Positions 27,397-38,653 of a stretch of 64,000 bases of DNA are shown here, piece by piece (the stretch's first letter is position 1; each line of letters starts with the position of its first letter). A program made the translations under genes and the position numbers. The DNA lies in assembly GCF_004770105.1 (NCBI RefSeq), contig NZ_RQEY01000018.1, positions 124,001 through 188,000 on the forward strand. The letters are read 5' to 3'. The notes beneath the pieces were generated by a model, which saw only the letters and a program-made list of their open reading frames with translations, had not been told where the DNA came from and made no database searches. The DNA comes from Leptospira andrefontaineae (GTDB lineage: Bacteria; Spirochaetota; Leptospiria; Leptospirales; Leptospiraceae).

Positions 27397-30300
27397 ATGG
27401 CTAAGTCTGTTTCCACTCAATCCGATTGGAAAAAATCTCTGGAAGATCTTTTCTCTTCCGCAAAAGAGAATTCTAAAATTTCCTCCGTTCCTAATTCAGT
27501 TCATTCTCTTTTATCTTCCGTTATATTTCAGTCCCAGAAAAATTCTAAAATTGTAGTCTCTCCTACAAATACCGAATCAGAGTTTTTATATAGAGAATCC
27601 TTAAGTTATTTAGAGCCGGATCTTGTTTGTTATCTTCCTGGGCAGGAAGTTTTGCCTTACGAGTATATGCGTTATCCTCAGGAAATGAAAAGAGAGAGGA
27701 TACAGGCCCTCGCTCGTATATTGTCCGGAGAAAAAGTTTTAGTATTCACTTCTGTTTCCGGTTTTTTAAAAACCCTTCCGGAAGCTTCCGCTTTGATGGA
27801 AAGATCTTTGTCCGTAAAGTTAGGCCAAGAGATCCAGCCTGAAAATTTGATGAGAGAACTTGTCCGACTTGGCTATCATAGAGTGGATATGTGCCAGGCT
27901 TTCGGTGAGTTCAGTTTGAAAGGAGGGATCTTAGATGTGTTTTCCTCCTTCTCCGCTGATCCAATTCGGATCGATTTTTTCGGGGACGAGGTAGAATCCA
28001 TACGAACATTCGATCCCGAAACCCAGAGATCTTTGGAAAATTTGGAAGAGGCGTTTTTACTTCCCGCAGATGAGTTTATTCTGACGGATTCTCAAAAAGA
28101 GAAGTATCGAAATCTGATCACAAACGCAGACAAATCTCTTCATTTGCCTGAAATTCCCGACGACGCAGGTGGAACTTATTACGAAGAATTGATCCCTATG
28201 GTTCGGGAAAATAAAGGAATATTATCTTTTTTTAAATCAAAACCGGGACTTGTTTTTCCGGACCCGAATGGGGCTAAAGAAAGGTATTCTCATCTTTTGA
28301 GAGAATATGATGCTCTTTATGAGAAAAGAAGTAAGGAGATCTTATGTGCTCCACCTTCTTTCCTTTTGAGAGATAAAGAAGAATCCGAAATTTTAGAAAA
28401 TCTAAACGGTATTAAATTTACACAACTTCCCCCGAGCAAAGAAGAAGATCTGGTATGTCCATTACATCAAGCCCCATCCTTTAAGGGAAAGATCAGAGAA
28501 GTCCGTGAAAAACTGAAAGAATTGAAAACAGACGGGGGATGGAAGATCATTCTCACTTCTTCTTTTGAAGCCCAGACCCAAAGACTTTTAGGACTTTTTG
28601 AGTCGGAAGGAATTCGTTTATTAAACCAAGATACATCCGAACCTGAACCGATCCTTCTTCCTAATAAATCTAAGGAAGAAGTGTATTTAGCGGTTTCTGA
28701 AATAAGAAACGGTTTCTTATGGGAAGAAGAGAAACTTCTGTTCTTATCCGAGAACGATGTATTCGGAAGAGAATATAAACGTAAGACCAGATTTAAAAAA
28801 CAAAATAGTAAGGCCATCCAAAGTTTCTTAGACCTGAAAGAAGGAGACTTTGTGGTTCACGTGAATCATGGAGTTGGGAAATTCCTTAAAATTGAAAGAG
28901 TAAACGCGGGCGGAAAAGAAAGAGACTTTCTAAAATTAGAATATTACGGCGGTGACACGTTATTTGTTCCTTTGGACCAAATTTCTCTAGTCCAAAGATT
29001 TGTAGGTGGGACAGAAAGACCGAGATTGGATAGTCTCGGTAAGAGTACTTGGAAAAAAACAAAGGATAGAGTCCAGAAAGCCGTCGAAGGTCTCGCAGAA
29101 GATTTGGTCCATATGTATTCCAACAGGATCAAATTACAAGGGTATGCTTTTCCTCCGGATACAATTTACCAAGAAGAGTTCGAAGCTGAATTCGAATACG
29201 AGGAAACTCCCGATCAGATTGAAGCGATAGAAGCCGTTAAAAAAGATCTAGAATCTATTAAACCAATGGATCGTTTGATCTGCGGGGACGTGGGCTACGG
29301 AAAAACGGAAGTAGCCATCCGCGCTGCATTCAAAGTGGCGATGGCCGGTAAACAGATTCTCATGCTTGCGCCTACAACAATCCTTGCCTTACAACATTAT
29401 AATAATATGAAGAAGAGATTCGAGAACTATCCGATCACTGTGGAATTAGTTTCTCGTCTTAGGACTGCAGCGGAAACCAGGGACGTTCTAAAACGTTTTG
29501 CTTCCGGAAAGGTGGATATGCTCATCGGGACTCATGCAGTTTTAGCAAATTCCGTCCAACCTAAAAATCTAGGCCTACTCATAATAGACGAAGAGCAAAG
29601 GTTCGGAGTGAATCATAAGGAATCCATTAAGAAGATCAAAAACCTTGTGGATGTTCTGACATTGACTGCGACCCCGATACCTCGCACACTTCATATGGCT
29701 TTGACCGGGATCCGGGAGCTTTCTATCATCGCAACTCCTCCTAAGAATAGACAAAGTGTGGAAACATACGTGATCGAAGAGGATGAAGAGGTTCTAAGAG
29801 ATGCGATCCGCACGGAACTTGCCAGAGAAGGACAAGTATTCTATCTTTATAATAGAGTTGAATCTATTGAACAAGAGACTAAAAGATTAAACGAGATCGT
29901 GCCTGAGGCCGCTATCGGAGTTCTTCATGGGCAGATGACAGAGGACGAGATCGAAGAAACTCTTGTAGATTTTTACGCACGTAAATTCGATATTCTTGTC
30001 ACAACCACAATCATTGAATCCGGGATAGATATTCCGAATGTGAATACTCTTATCGTAAAAAGGGCCGATCTATTCGGACTTTCTCAGCTTTATCAAATCA
30101 GAGGTAGGGTGGGAAGAAGTGACAGAAAAGCATTTGCCTACCTTCTTCTTCCTAAGGACAGAGTTGTGACGGAAGATGCGGAAAAACGTCTGAATACGAT
30201 TTATGAATACCAAGAACTCGGTTCCGGATTCAAGGTCGCGATGCGTGATTTAGAGATCCGAGGTGCGGGAAATCTTTTAGGAAAAGAACAATCCGGAGAT

Positions 30301-30834
30301 ATCATGGAAGTAGGCTTCGATCTGTATGTGCAGATGTTAGAAGAAGCGATCGCCAGGATCAAAGGAGAAGAAGTTAAGATCGAAGTGCGGACTGCTATCA
30401 ATTTGGATTCTAACTTCTTCATTCCGGAATCGTACATACCGGACACAAGACAGAAGATAGAATTTTACAAACGATTTGAAGGTGCAAGAGACCTGGATGA
30501 AATAGAAGAAGTCACCCAAGAAATGACGGACCGTTTCGGCGAACCGCCTGAGGAAGCAAAAACTTTCTTAATGTTGGAAAAGATCAGAACCCTGGCTTCC
30601 GTTTTGGGATTCGAATCTGTATCCGAGTTGGGAGAGGAAATCCGCTTAAAATTAGGAACACATTTCTTAGGCAGTTATGACAAAATCGTAAACTTGATTT
30701 CTGCTCGGATGGGTCTTACCATGAATCCAAGAGAACCAAATGTTCTTTTATATGTTCCTGGGAAAGCCAACCAAAAAGACAAACTTGTGAAACTTGTGTA
30801 CTTCTTAACGGAAATGTTACCCGACAAAAAGTAA
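27397..30834 (+). CDS. mfd: Transcription-repair coupling factor
   Basis: A 1145-residue Mfd that removes stalled RNA polymerase at lesions and recruits UvrA. From N to C: a UvrB-homology region (LVFTSVSGFLKTLPE, HRVDMCQAFGEFSLKGGILD), an RNA-polymerase-interacting domain (DFVVHVNHGVGKFLKIERV), a translocase with GDVGYGKTE Walker A and DEEQ Walker B (IIDEEQRFGV), motif VI QIRGRVGRSDRKA, and a C-terminal TRCF domain. It starts 6 bases after panC and ends overlapping an ATG (TAATG). Confidence 0.96.
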   Translation: MAKSVSTQSDWKKSLEDLFSSAKENSKISSVPNSVHSLLSSVIFQSQKNSKIVVSPTNTESEFLYRESLSYLEPDLVCYLPGQEVLPYEYMRYPQEMKRERIQALARILSGEKVLVFTSVSGFLKTLPEASALMERSLSVKLGQEIQPENLMRELVRLGYHRVDMCQAFGEFSLKGGILDVFSSFSADPIRIDFFGDEVESIRTFDPETQRSLENLEEAFLLPADEFILTDSQKEKYRNLITNADKSLHLPEIPDDAGGTYYEELIPMVRENKGILSFFKSKPGLVFPDPNGAKERYSHLLREYDALYEKRSKEILCAPPSFLLRDKEESEILENLNGIKFTQLPPSKEEDLVCPLHQAPSFKGKIREVREKLKELKTDGGWKIILTSSFEAQTQRLLGLFESEGIRLLNQDTSEPEPILLPNKSKEEVYLAVSEIRNGFLWEEEKLLFLSENDVFGREYKRKTRFKKQNSKAIQSFLDLKEGDFVVHVNHGVGKFLKIERVNAGGKERDFLKLEYYGGDTLFVPLDQISLVQRFVGGTERPRLDSLGKSTWKKTKDRVQKAVEGLAEDLVHMYSNRIKLQGYAFPPDTIYQEEFEAEFEYEETPDQIEAIEAVKKDLESIKPMDRLICGDVGYGKTEVAIRAAFKVAMAGKQILMLAPTTILALQHYNNMKKRFENYPITVELVSRLRTAAETRDVLKRFASGKVDMLIGTHAVLANSVQPKNLGLLIIDEEQRFGVNHKESIKKIKNLVDVLTLTATPIPRTLHMALTGIRELSIIATPPKNRQSVETYVIEEDEEVLRDAIRTELAREGQVFYLYNRVESIEQETKRLNEIVPEAAIGVLHGQMTEDEIEETLVDFYARKFDILVTTTIIESGIDIPNVNTLIVKRADLFGLSQLYQIRGRVGRSDRKAFAYLLLPKDRVVTEDAEKRLNTIYEYQELGSGFKVAMRDLEIRGAGNLLGKEQSGDIMEVGFDLYVQMLEEAIARIKGEEVKIEVRTAINLDSNFFIPESYIPDTRQKIEFYKRFEGARDLDEIEEVTQEMTDRFGEPPEEAKTFLMLEKIRTLASVLGFESVSELGEEIRLKLGTHFLGSYDKIVNLISARMGLTMNPREPNVLLYVPGKANQKDKLVKLVYFLTEMLPDKK

Positions 30835-30866
30835 TGGACGCCAGGCCAGGTTCTCCTATTTTTTGC

Positions 30867-30881
30867 GTAGGAATTCCAACA
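30867..30881. repeat. GGAATTCC-type palindromic element in the leader of the lipL31-like gene
   Basis: gtaggaattccaaca, centred on GGAATTCC, lies three bases before the chosen ATG. It is a mix of the arms seen in the fuller copies at 39583 and 40860. Its TAGGA could overlap ribosome-binding sequence. Confidence 0.6.
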
Positions 30882-30884
30882 CAG

Positions 30885-31625
30885 ATGAAACGGCTATATA
30901 TTTCCCTCACTTTACTCTTATCTTTTTTCTCTTTCGCATATTGCGGAGATGGGACTCCGGTTATCGAGTCTATCGACGGTAATAAGTTGACTACTGCAAG
31001 TTTTGAAAGCGCTTTTGACACTGCTCTAGATACTTTAAGCCGTACTCAAAACATTGAAAAAAAGAACGTTATCAAATTTTTAACTGAGGAAGAAAGCAAA
31101 GTTCCTCAAAGTTTCTTACAACTTAGAAACGAATTTAGAAAAAGAAAGTTTTTCGATCGTTATCATGAGATGATGGTTGTTAAAGCAGCTGCTGATAAAA
31201 GTGGTTTCAGCAAAAGATCCGATATTAAAGAAATCTTAAAGTTCCAAGAGATGCAGTTGATCTACGGAATGTATATCGCTGAACAGATCGAGTCCAGAAT
31301 TAAGATCACCGAGCAAGAGTTAAACCAAGGTTGCCAAGAGCTCCGCACTAAATACAAACAAGCAGAGTCCCTAACTTTGGAGCAGTGTTATGATGCTGCG
31401 AGAGCTCAGATCAAAGGAAGAAAATCAGAAGAAGTTTATAAATCCGTTCTAGATAGAATTAAAGAAACTGTCGCTATCAAACATAACGATAAGTTCGACC
31501 TTGAAAAATATCTAGATAAAGAATTCAGCTTCCCTGAATTGAGCAAGGAAGAGGCTCCTAAAGTCGAGGAAACCAAGGCACCGGAGGCTATTACTCCTAC
31601 ACCGGCGCCGGAAGCTACTAAGTAA
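30885..31625 (+). CDS. lipL31: LipL31-like lipoprotein with a SurA-type N-domain fold
   Basis: A 246-residue lipoprotein. MKRLYISLTLLLSFFSFAYC gives a signal peptide with Cys 20 as the lipid site. I start at 30885; an upstream in-frame ATG (30834, overlapping the mfd stop) would add 17 residues through a palindromic repeat. The middle is helical with a pattern like SurA/parvulin N-terminal chaperone domains (IDGNKLTTASFESAFD ... KITEQELNQGCQELR ... ARAQIKGRKSEEVYKSVLDRIK), but no rotamase domain. The C-terminus is a Pro/Glu/Ala-rich tail. The order lipL31, uppP, lptD matches what I recall of Leptospira, hence the symbol. A chaperone role for LptD is inferred. Confidence 0.65.
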   Translation: MKRLYISLTLLLSFFSFAYCGDGTPVIESIDGNKLTTASFESAFDTALDTLSRTQNIEKKNVIKFLTEEESKVPQSFLQLRNEFRKRKFFDRYHEMMVVKAAADKSGFSKRSDIKEILKFQEMQLIYGMYIAEQIESRIKITEQELNQGCQELRTKYKQAESLTLEQCYDAARAQIKGRKSEEVYKSVLDRIKETVAIKHNDKFDLEKYLDKEFSFPELSKEEAPKVEETKAPEAITPTPAPEATK

Positions 31626-31646
31626 AAAAAGAAATTTTTCAACGAT

Positions 31647-32492
31647 TTGAATTCATATCTAAACGCAATCTTCCGTAGCGTAATTGAAGCGATTACGGAA
31701 TTCTTACCGGTGTCCTCCACAGGACACCTTTTCTTATTTTCCTCCTTCTATCCTTTTTCGGAGGGAGCGGATTTTGACGACTTATTCGATATATTCATCC
31801 AGAGTGGAGCGATCCTGTCTGTTGTTGTTCTATATCGTGAGAAGTTTCTAGAGCAGGGAAGATCTGCAGTACGTTACCTTCTCCGCAAAGAAGAAAACAA
31901 GGAAGGATTCCTTTTCTTAACCAGAGTTACCATTGGATTTTTGCCTATAATGGGTGCGGGATTCTTATTCAGAGGATTTTTAGATAAGATCAAAGCAAGA
32001 GAAGATATCTTAGCGATCTTGGGAGGGGCTTGGCTTGTTGGAGGGATTCTGATCTTAGCTTCAGAGTTCTGGTTCCAAAAAAGAGAGAAGATCAAAACAA
32101 GTGAACCTATCGGAACAAAGGATGCAATCCTGATCGGTATCTTCCAATGTTTGGCTTTGATTCCTGGAGTTTCCAGATCAGGAGCTACAATTGTGACTGC
32201 CAGATTTTTAGGAAAAGATACCAGAAGTTCCGCCGAGTTTTCCTTTTTCGTTGCGGTTCCTGTTCTGTTTCTGGCAGGGGCTTATAAATTATTCAAGCAC
32301 AGAGCAGTATTAAATTGGGAGAATCTACCGATCTTAAGTTTAGGTTTTGTTCTTTCCTTCCTACTTTGTTTTTTCGTGATCAAATGGTTCCTAAAATACC
32401 TGCAAACCCATTCATTTACCGGGTTCGGTTGGTATCGGATACTTCTTGGGATCTCAGTGCTTTCCCTCTACAAATTAGTGATGCAGGGCTGA
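31647..32492 (+). CDS. uppP: Undecaprenyl-diphosphatase (UppP/BacA)
   Basis: A 281-residue integral membrane enzyme that recycles undecaprenyl diphosphate to the monophosphate lipid carrier for peptidoglycan and O-antigen. It has the two signature motifs, [15 protein letters not shown] (14-28) and GVSRSGAT (174-181, with the catalytic Arg), and roughly eight hydrophobic segments. The start is a TTG at 31647, since no ATG is suitably placed before the first conserved motif. It lies between a SurA-like lipoprotein and lptD, in an envelope-biogenesis group. Confidence 0.93.
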   Translation: MNSYLNAIFRSVIEAITEFLPVSSTGHLFLFSSFYPFSEGADFDDLFDIFIQSGAILSVVVLYREKFLEQGRSAVRYLLRKEENKEGFLFLTRVTIGFLPIMGAGFLFRGFLDKIKAREDILAILGGAWLVGGILILASEFWFQKREKIKTSEPIGTKDAILIGIFQCLALIPGVSRSGATIVTARFLGKDTRSSAEFSFFVAVPVLFLAGAYKLFKHRAVLNWENLPILSLGFVLSFLLCFFVIKWFLKYLQTHSFTGFGWYRILLGISVLSLYKLVMQG

Positions 32493-32521
32493 CCAGACAC
32501 AATAGTGTGGCTTAGATCGGA

Positions 32522-35467
32522 ATGCGCCCCTGGATCCGAAATTGTCTATTTTTACTTTTTTTGCCCACCTTGCTATGGGGGCAGCCGGTCGACCTAGGCC
32601 CTAGGGGTTCTGCGGGTGATACAAACTCGGAAGATGATACCCAAAGGTCAGTTGTTAAGACCAGAAACCGCCTTTTAAACAAATCTATCGAAATACTTAG
32701 CGAAAGAGAAGTAGATGAGCAGCTTGAAAATCTGGGTCTTTCCAGAGAAGGTTCTATCTACACTAGACGTAAAAGATTAAAAGCCGCTTTAGGGGAGAAG
32801 GAAGACAATAAGCCTGATTTCGCCGCGTTAGCCGGAACATCTAAAAAAGATTTACCAATGGTAATCGAGAATGCCGCGGAAGGTGAACTCATGAGAGTCG
32901 ACCAAACCAAGGGTGGGGTTCTCGTTTTAAGAGGTAGAGTTCGTATTAAACTTAGATCGGGAAGCTTAGAAGCGGAAACTATTTCCGTGGATTCCGATCG
33001 TGGGGAAGTTTATGCGGAAGGCGGGATCAAATTTGAAGACGGTCGCGCTAAGATCACGGGAGATAAATTCATCTATGATTATAGATTGGATAAGGGTGTG
33101 GTCTATAATACAAAGGGCACTGTTGCTCCTGCTTACTTCTTCGGAGAGAAGGTCAAAAAATTAGATGATAAACGTTACATGTTGGAGATGGGATATTTCA
33201 CAACATGTAATGCGGAGAAGCCTCATTATTCTTTTAAAGTAGATAAGGTGGTTTTATACCAAGATAGAACCGTTGTCGGAACTAATGTTAGATTCCAGGT
33301 TGGAGGTACAACAGTATTCTGGCTTCCATTCTTCTATAATAATAACTTGGGGAACGGTTGGACCACACAAGCCGGTAAGAACAATACTCAAGGTCTATTC
33401 CTTCAGAACTCTTTACAATGGTCTACGATCCCTACTTGGTCTTGGACCCCAATGGGTTATAAGGCTCGCGCTGACTTCTATGAAAAAACGGGACAAGCCT
33501 TCCAGTTAGAAATGTGGAGGCAAAGTAATAATCTAAACTATTTGATAGATATAGGTTTTGCAAATCATAAGGCCTATCAGATCACTTCCGGTTTTGAGGA
33601 TAGATTTGCAAATTACGGCCTCGGTACAAGTGCAGTCACTAACCAGGTGGATAAGGGAAATTATTGGGGAACCAATATCCCAAATATCGGAGAAGATAAG
33701 GATCCTTGGTGGAAAGGTAGAATATTCCTAAATTCTAAAATGAATAACACGGAAAAAGACGTTACCCGAAATCTTTCCGTTCAATATGAGAATTTTACAA
33801 ACCGCCTATTCGAATATGAATACGGGAATAGGTACCAGCCAAGCAATAGTTTGCAGTCATTATATACATTCAGAGATGTTCGTTACGGTTACGTTCGTAA
33901 TAACTTAGAATGGAAATTGGATTATACGGAAAATAGGGGAGATCTTTCGGTAAACGTTAATATGAAGAGAAATATGCTCTTCTATAACCTTTCTCCTCTT
34001 ACTAAATCAGGTTATTTTCCTACGGTGGATGTTCTTCCATCCGTTACGATCAAGAATAGCACTGAGATAGCAAGGCTTCCTCATTTTGAAACTCCAGTAT
34101 ATTGGGATGTGTATTTAACAAATACATTGATGAGATTCTACGGAGTACCTACCCAGGAAAAATTGAAAATTCCTACCTCAGACGGAAGTTATGATAATCC
34201 GAATGGAGATTATAAAGAAAATCTTTTAAGGACCCAGAACTTCTTACAGGGTGAGACCGGATTCAGGACTTCTATGAATTTTGGAAGTTATGTGTCCTTA
34301 GCTCCGAGTGTTTATTACGGAGCTAAAAAACAATCCGCTCAATTGCCTGCAGGAAGTGCTGATACTGTTAATACAAACTTTACTTCCTTGGAAAGAAGTT
34401 TGGCCAGGGACAGTTATCAATATTTCAGAACAAATACCAATTTGAGAATTGGTGCTCCGATCTTATTCTTTAATACTACTTATCGTAAGTTAGAAGCAGA
34501 GAAGCCTGATTTACAAGATCCTATTCTCATGAAAAACAGACAACATGAGATGGAATTTTCTTTGGAAAGTTATGCTCTTGAGAATTTTGAAATTTCTTTA
34601 AAAACCATCCGAGATCTTAGGACCTTTTCGGATGAATACCAACCGCAACCTACAAGCCAGGAAAGATGGTATTATACGGTATTCCGTTTTGCGGGTCATA
34701 TAGATTTCTTGGAAGGATTCAGCAAAAGAAAAAGGACCCTTCTGGAAAGAAAAAGAAGTTTTTATACTGGGCTATTCTTCAATAACGATTTTGTGTATCA
34801 TACACCTCTCCATCGTCCTTTGTCCAATAACTTCACTCTTTCGTATAAGATGGGAGGATTCAGGCTTCCTTTCTTAAGATATATACGTGAGTTGGAAGTC
34901 GGCGGTACATGGTATCATATCTATTATGCTTCTATGATGGATAATTATAGGATCTATGCTAAAGCAAGTATTGATATCACAAGGGAATTCGGAATTGAAG
35001 CAGAGATAGATTCTAGGGTAACCGAACCTTGGAGATATACAAACCAAACGGATAATTATTATTACCAAAGATATATCCTGAATACCGACCCAACTTCTCC
35101 GTTCACTTCTATGAATATGAATCCTACAAATTTAGGCCAGGATATTCTCAATGGTTCCGGGATCAATGGGACCCAAGCAAGGCAGACCACTGCTATGAAC
35201 GTCAATCGTGCAATGGCAGTCTTAAAATATAATTTACATACTATGAATTTCAGATTAGGTCTAAGTAGCGATCTTAGATCTGTACCTGGGGGAACGACCG
35301 GAACGAGTCAGGTGACTTTTTACGACCAGTCGATATTCTTCTCCATATCTTTAACGGATTTCAGCCTGGGTCAGGAAGATTCTTCTCAGCTTTCCAGGAT
35401 CCGCCTATTCAGATTTAGAAAACGTCCGCTTCGGACAGGTTATACGGAAGGAGTCGAGTCGGAATAA
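32522..35467 (+). CDS. lptD: LPS-assembly outer-membrane protein LptD (OstA/Imp)
   Basis: A 981-residue outer-membrane protein that inserts LPS into the outer leaflet. The signal peptide ends about LLWGQ. An OstA-like beta-jellyroll domain lies around residues 125-215 ([47 protein letters not shown]). The long C-terminal region is rich in aromatic beta-strands and forms the barrel. Cysteine is almost absent from the mature part (one at TTCNAEKPH), so the disulfide pairing of E. coli LptD is not conserved. An N-terminal Ser/Arg-rich region of about 100 residues has no assignment. The next gene starts one base after its stop. Confidence 0.85.
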   Translation: MRPWIRNCLFLLFLPTLLWGQPVDLGPRGSAGDTNSEDDTQRSVVKTRNRLLNKSIEILSEREVDEQLENLGLSREGSIYTRRKRLKAALGEKEDNKPDFAALAGTSKKDLPMVIENAAEGELMRVDQTKGGVLVLRGRVRIKLRSGSLEAETISVDSDRGEVYAEGGIKFEDGRAKITGDKFIYDYRLDKGVVYNTKGTVAPAYFFGEKVKKLDDKRYMLEMGYFTTCNAEKPHYSFKVDKVVLYQDRTVVGTNVRFQVGGTTVFWLPFFYNNNLGNGWTTQAGKNNTQGLFLQNSLQWSTIPTWSWTPMGYKARADFYEKTGQAFQLEMWRQSNNLNYLIDIGFANHKAYQITSGFEDRFANYGLGTSAVTNQVDKGNYWGTNIPNIGEDKDPWWKGRIFLNSKMNNTEKDVTRNLSVQYENFTNRLFEYEYGNRYQPSNSLQSLYTFRDVRYGYVRNNLEWKLDYTENRGDLSVNVNMKRNMLFYNLSPLTKSGYFPTVDVLPSVTIKNSTEIARLPHFETPVYWDVYLTNTLMRFYGVPTQEKLKIPTSDGSYDNPNGDYKENLLRTQNFLQGETGFRTSMNFGSYVSLAPSVYYGAKKQSAQLPAGSADTVNTNFTSLERSLARDSYQYFRTNTNLRIGAPILFFNTTYRKLEAEKPDLQDPILMKNRQHEMEFSLESYALENFEISLKTIRDLRTFSDEYQPQPTSQERWYYTVFRFAGHIDFLEGFSKRKRTLLERKRSFYTGLFFNNDFVYHTPLHRPLSNNFTLSYKMGGFRLPFLRYIRELEVGGTWYHIYYASMMDNYRIYAKASIDITREFGIEAEIDSRVTEPWRYTNQTDNYYYQRYILNTDPTSPFTSMNMNPTNLGQDILNGSGINGTQARQTTAMNVNRAMAVLKYNLHTMNFRLGLSSDLRSVPGGTTGTSQVTFYDQSIFFSISLTDFSLGQEDSSQLSRIRLFRFRKRPLRTGYTEGVESE

Positions 35468-35468
35468 T

Positions 35469-36884
35469 ATGCTGAAAGAAAGAAGCCAAACTTTTAAATT
35501 ATTATTCGTTTCCCTGGATCTGATCTTCTCTTTGGGAAGTTGTGTATTCGCATTTATTCTTCGTTTTTATATAGGGGATCCAACAGGAGTAGATAGATCT
35601 TATATCGATCTAGGAAGTTATTTTATATTAGGCTCCGTACTTTCTATTTCCCAAGTAATCGTTTTCCTATTCATAGATTTGTATCATCCAAGAAGAGGAT
35701 TATCTTTTTTAGATGAGTTCCTTGCGATTTTTGGCGGAGTATTCTTAAATTTACTCTTCGTTCTATCCATGTTATTCTTTTTCCGAGGCGATTTCGGAAG
35801 CGAAAGATTCTCTCGTTCTTTCATTTTAGTTTTTGCCGGGACGAATATTTTTTCGATCGGGTTTCTTCATCTTCTCGCCCGCCAATTCTTAAGATATCTC
35901 AGAAGCAAAGGATATAATTTACGTAGGGTACTTGTAATTGGAACAAGAGAAACGGCTGCTCGTTTTGCTGACTCAGTCCAAAGACATCAGATCTATGGAT
36001 ACCAAATCATTGGTTATGTAAGTTCGGGAAATTCTAAGGCAATCCGCAAAGACATGGTTCTTTTGGGGAAGACTGACAAGATAGAAAAAGTTTTATCCGA
36101 GATCAAACCCGATCTGGTTGTTTATGCTTTAAATAACGCGGAAGGTGATTGTCTGGAGACAGTTTTGGATGCATGTGATACGGAAGGTATCGACTTAAAA
36201 GTGATCCCTGGCTTCCAAGAGTTCATCAAGGCAAAAGGAAGAGTGGATGAGATGGACGGTCTTCCTGTCATTTCTATCCGAAATATTCCTGTACGTTTAG
36301 GTTATAATCGCGCTATTAAGAGAAGTTTTGATATTCTATTTTCTCTTTTCTTTATCATTCTTTTTTCACCTGTTTTTTTGATCATTGCTCTGCTGATCAA
36401 ATTAACTTCCAGGGGACCTGTATTCTATCACCAGGAAAGAGTGGGGTTGGACAATAAAAGTTTCAAGATGCTTAAGTTCAGAAGTATGGTCGTCCAAACC
36501 AAATCCCAGTCAGAGACTACCTGGACTGTCCAAAATGATCCAAGGGTGACCGGGATTGGTAAGATCCTGCGTAAGACCTCCCTTGACGAAATACCTCAGT
36601 TTTTTAATGTGCTTTTAGGAGATATGTCCGTGGTGGGCCCAAGGCCCGAAAGACCTCATTTTGTCGAAAAATTCAAAACGGATCATAGACATTATATGAG
36701 AAGGCATGCGGTCAAGGCTGGAATTACCGGTCTTGCGCAAGTACAGGGTCTTAGAGGAGACACTTCTATCGATGATAGAATTGATGCGGATATCTACTAT
36801 ATAGAAAACTGGTCTCTTTGGTTGGATATTAAAATCATCCTGCTTACACCTTTAAAGGGTGTAATGGATAAGAACGCCTATTAA
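35469..36884 (+). CDS. Undecaprenyl-phosphate sugar-1-phosphate transferase (WbaP/WcaJ-type)
   Basis: A 471-residue polyisoprenyl-phosphate hexose-1-phosphate transferase. Four to five membrane helices fill residues about 10-140. A Rossmann-like CoA-binding_3 domain follows ([18 protein letters not shown]). The C-terminal bacterial sugar transferase domain contains [36 protein letters not shown], the catalytic Asp-Glu of [16 protein letters not shown] and [11 protein letters not shown]. It should start assembly of O-antigen or exopolysaccharide on the lipid carrier. It is packed next to uppP and lptD, which recycle the carrier and export LPS. Confidence 0.9.
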   Translation: MLKERSQTFKLLFVSLDLIFSLGSCVFAFILRFYIGDPTGVDRSYIDLGSYFILGSVLSISQVIVFLFIDLYHPRRGLSFLDEFLAIFGGVFLNLLFVLSMLFFFRGDFGSERFSRSFILVFAGTNIFSIGFLHLLARQFLRYLRSKGYNLRRVLVIGTRETAARFADSVQRHQIYGYQIIGYVSSGNSKAIRKDMVLLGKTDKIEKVLSEIKPDLVVYALNNAEGDCLETVLDACDTEGIDLKVIPGFQEFIKAKGRVDEMDGLPVISIRNIPVRLGYNRAIKRSFDILFSLFFIILFSPVFLIIALLIKLTSRGPVFYHQERVGLDNKSFKMLKFRSMVVQTKSQSETTWTVQNDPRVTGIGKILRKTSLDEIPQFFNVLLGDMSVVGPRPERPHFVEKFKTDHRHYMRRHAVKAGITGLAQVQGLRGDTSIDDRIDADIYYIENWSLWLDIKIILLTPLKGVMDKNAY

Positions 36885-36905
36885 GGGAAAAGGAGAACGA
36901 AGGCC

Positions 36906-37196
36906 GTGAACCTAAACGAAGAATCCCTTCAAAAAATTGCAGAGTTATCTAGGCTCAAAATTGATCCTAAGGATATCCAAAACTTCCTTACGGATTTTAA
37001 TAAGGTCCTGAATTATGTGGATACGATCACTGAGTTAAATGTGAGTTCCGTGTCCGACGAAGACTTATATCCTAATGAAGGAAATTCACTTCGTGCAGAC
37101 AAAGCAAAAGAAGGTTTAAGTCGTTCTCAGATTGAATCCTTCGCGCCAAGTTTCCAAAATGGATACTTCGTAGTTCCAAAGGTGATCGAAACATGA
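36906..37196 (+). CDS. gatC: Glutamyl-tRNA(Gln)/aspartyl-tRNA(Asn) amidotransferase subunit C
   Basis: A 96-residue subunit that wraps around GatA in the tRNA-dependent amidotransferase. The family pattern is [14 protein letters not shown], then [16 protein letters not shown] and the acidic [14 protein letters not shown]. The start is GTG at 36906. The gene overlaps gatA by 4 bases (ATGA). GatB is not in this window. Confidence 0.92.
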   Translation: MNLNEESLQKIAELSRLKIDPKDIQNFLTDFNKVLNYVDTITELNVSSVSDEDLYPNEGNSLRADKAKEGLSRSQIESFAPSFQNGYFVVPKVIET

Positions 37197-38653
37197 AAGA
37201 ACTTTGGAAATTAAAATATTCTGATATTAAAAAAGGATTAAATTCCGGAGAATTCACTCCTACGGATTTGATCCAATCTTTGATCTCTCGTATAGAAGCG
37301 GAAGATTCCAAAATTAAAGCATTTCTCTCTTGGGAGAAAGAAAGTATCGTCAAAGCTGCTGCAGAAAGTACTGAAAGAAGAAAATCAGGCAAACCTCTTT
37401 CCGAATTCGATGGAATTCCAATCGGAGTAAAAGATAATATTTGTATAGAGAACACGATCACTTCCTGTGCTTCTAAAATTTTAGAAAACTATCGTTCTCC
37501 ATTTCATGCGACCGCTATCGAAAAACTTTTAGCAAAGGGTTTTGTTCTGATCCCAAGGGCAAATATGGATGAGTTTGCGATGGGCTCTTCTACAGAGAAC
37601 TCTGCTTATCAGGTTACAAAAAATCCTTTTGATACTGCAAGAATTCCAGGCGGATCTTCCGGCGGATCAGCAGCAGCAGTTGCGGCTTCTTTTGTGCCTG
37701 TTGCGCTTGGCTCTGATACAGGTGGATCCGTTAGACAGCCTGCATCTTTATGTGGGATTTTTGGTTTAAAACCAACTTATGGAACAGTTTCCAGATATGG
37801 ACTTGTAGCTTATGCTTCTAGCTTGGATCAGATCGGTCCATTGTCCAAGGACATTGACGGTATCATCGATGTGTATTCAGTCATCTCAGGAAAAGACCAG
37901 AGAGATGCTACTTCTAAGAATATTCCTGCATTCGACCCCTCTAAGGTGAAAGAACTTCCTTGGAAAGGTTTGAAAATAGGGAAGATGAAGATCACTTCTG
38001 AAATAGAACCAGATGTTGCAAAGGCATATGAGTCTCTTTTAGCTGAGTTAGAATCTAAAGGCGCTCAACTTGTGGATCTGGATTTTTCACTTCTTTCTAA
38101 CTCAATTCCGATCTATTATATTATCGCTACTGCAGAATGTTCTTCTAATCTTTCCAGATTTGATGGGATCCGTTTCGGACAAAGAAAAGATCCAAGTGGA
38201 AAGCTGGAAGATCTATATGTAACTAGCAGAAGTGAAGGTTTCGGCAAAGAAGTCCAGAGAAGGATCTTACTCGGAACATTCTCCCTATCAGCCGGATATT
38301 ATGACGCGTATTACGGAAGAGCTCAAAAAGCTAGAGTTCTGATTAAAAAGGAATATGAAGGTTATTTTTCCAAAGTGGACCTGATCCTTCAGCCAACTTC
38401 TCCTACAACCGCATTTAAAGTGGGAGAAAAAACTTCTGATCCGATCCAAATGTATAAAGCGGATATCTTAACTACTTCCGTGAATTTAGCAGGAGTTCCT
38501 GCAATGTCTGTTCCTATCGGAAAAGATTCCAATGGACTTCCTATCGGTTTGCAGATTACCGCTCCCGCATTGCACGAAGACAAAATATTCGGTTTTGCTA
38601 AAATGATCTCTGACTGGGCTTCTAAAGTAGAATTGCCTGAAACGATCAAATGA
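37193..38653 (+). CDS. gatA: Amidotransferase subunit A (GatA)
   Basis: A 486-residue amidase-signature enzyme that releases ammonia from glutamine for tRNA amidation. The catalytic triad is Lys80 (IGVKDNI), Ser155 (PGGSSGGSA) and Ser179 ([12 protein letters not shown]), in the standard positions. Length is typical. It is coupled to gatC by an ATGA overlap and to hisF by another at 38650. Because asnS is also present in this window, the main task of GatCAB here is likely Gln-tRNA(Gln), although that needs the rest of the genome to confirm. Confidence 0.95.
   Translation: MKELWKLKYSDIKKGLNSGEFTPTDLIQSLISRIEAEDSKIKAFLSWEKESIVKAAAESTERRKSGKPLSEFDGIPIGVKDNICIENTITSCASKILENYRSPFHATAIEKLLAKGFVLIPRANMDEFAMGSSTENSAYQVTKNPFDTARIPGGSSGGSAAAVAASFVPVALGSDTGGSVRQPASLCGIFGLKPTYGTVSRYGLVAYASSLDQIGPLSKDIDGIIDVYSVISGKDQRDATSKNIPAFDPSKVKELPWKGLKIGKMKITSEIEPDVAKAYESLLAELESKGAQLVDLDFSLLSNSIPIYYIIATAECSSNLSRFDGIRFGQRKDPSGKLEDLYVTSRSEGFGKEVQRRILLGTFSLSAGYYDAYYGRAQKARVLIKKEYEGYFSKVDLILQPTSPTTAFKVGEKTSDPIQMYKADILTTSVNLAGVPAMSVPIGKDSNGLPIGLQITAPALHEDKIFGFAKMISDWASKVELPETIK

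Noticed and set aside
27397..30834. Possible frameshift in mfd because of its length
   Set aside because: The reading frame is intact over 1145 residues and all domains are in order, so there is no break.
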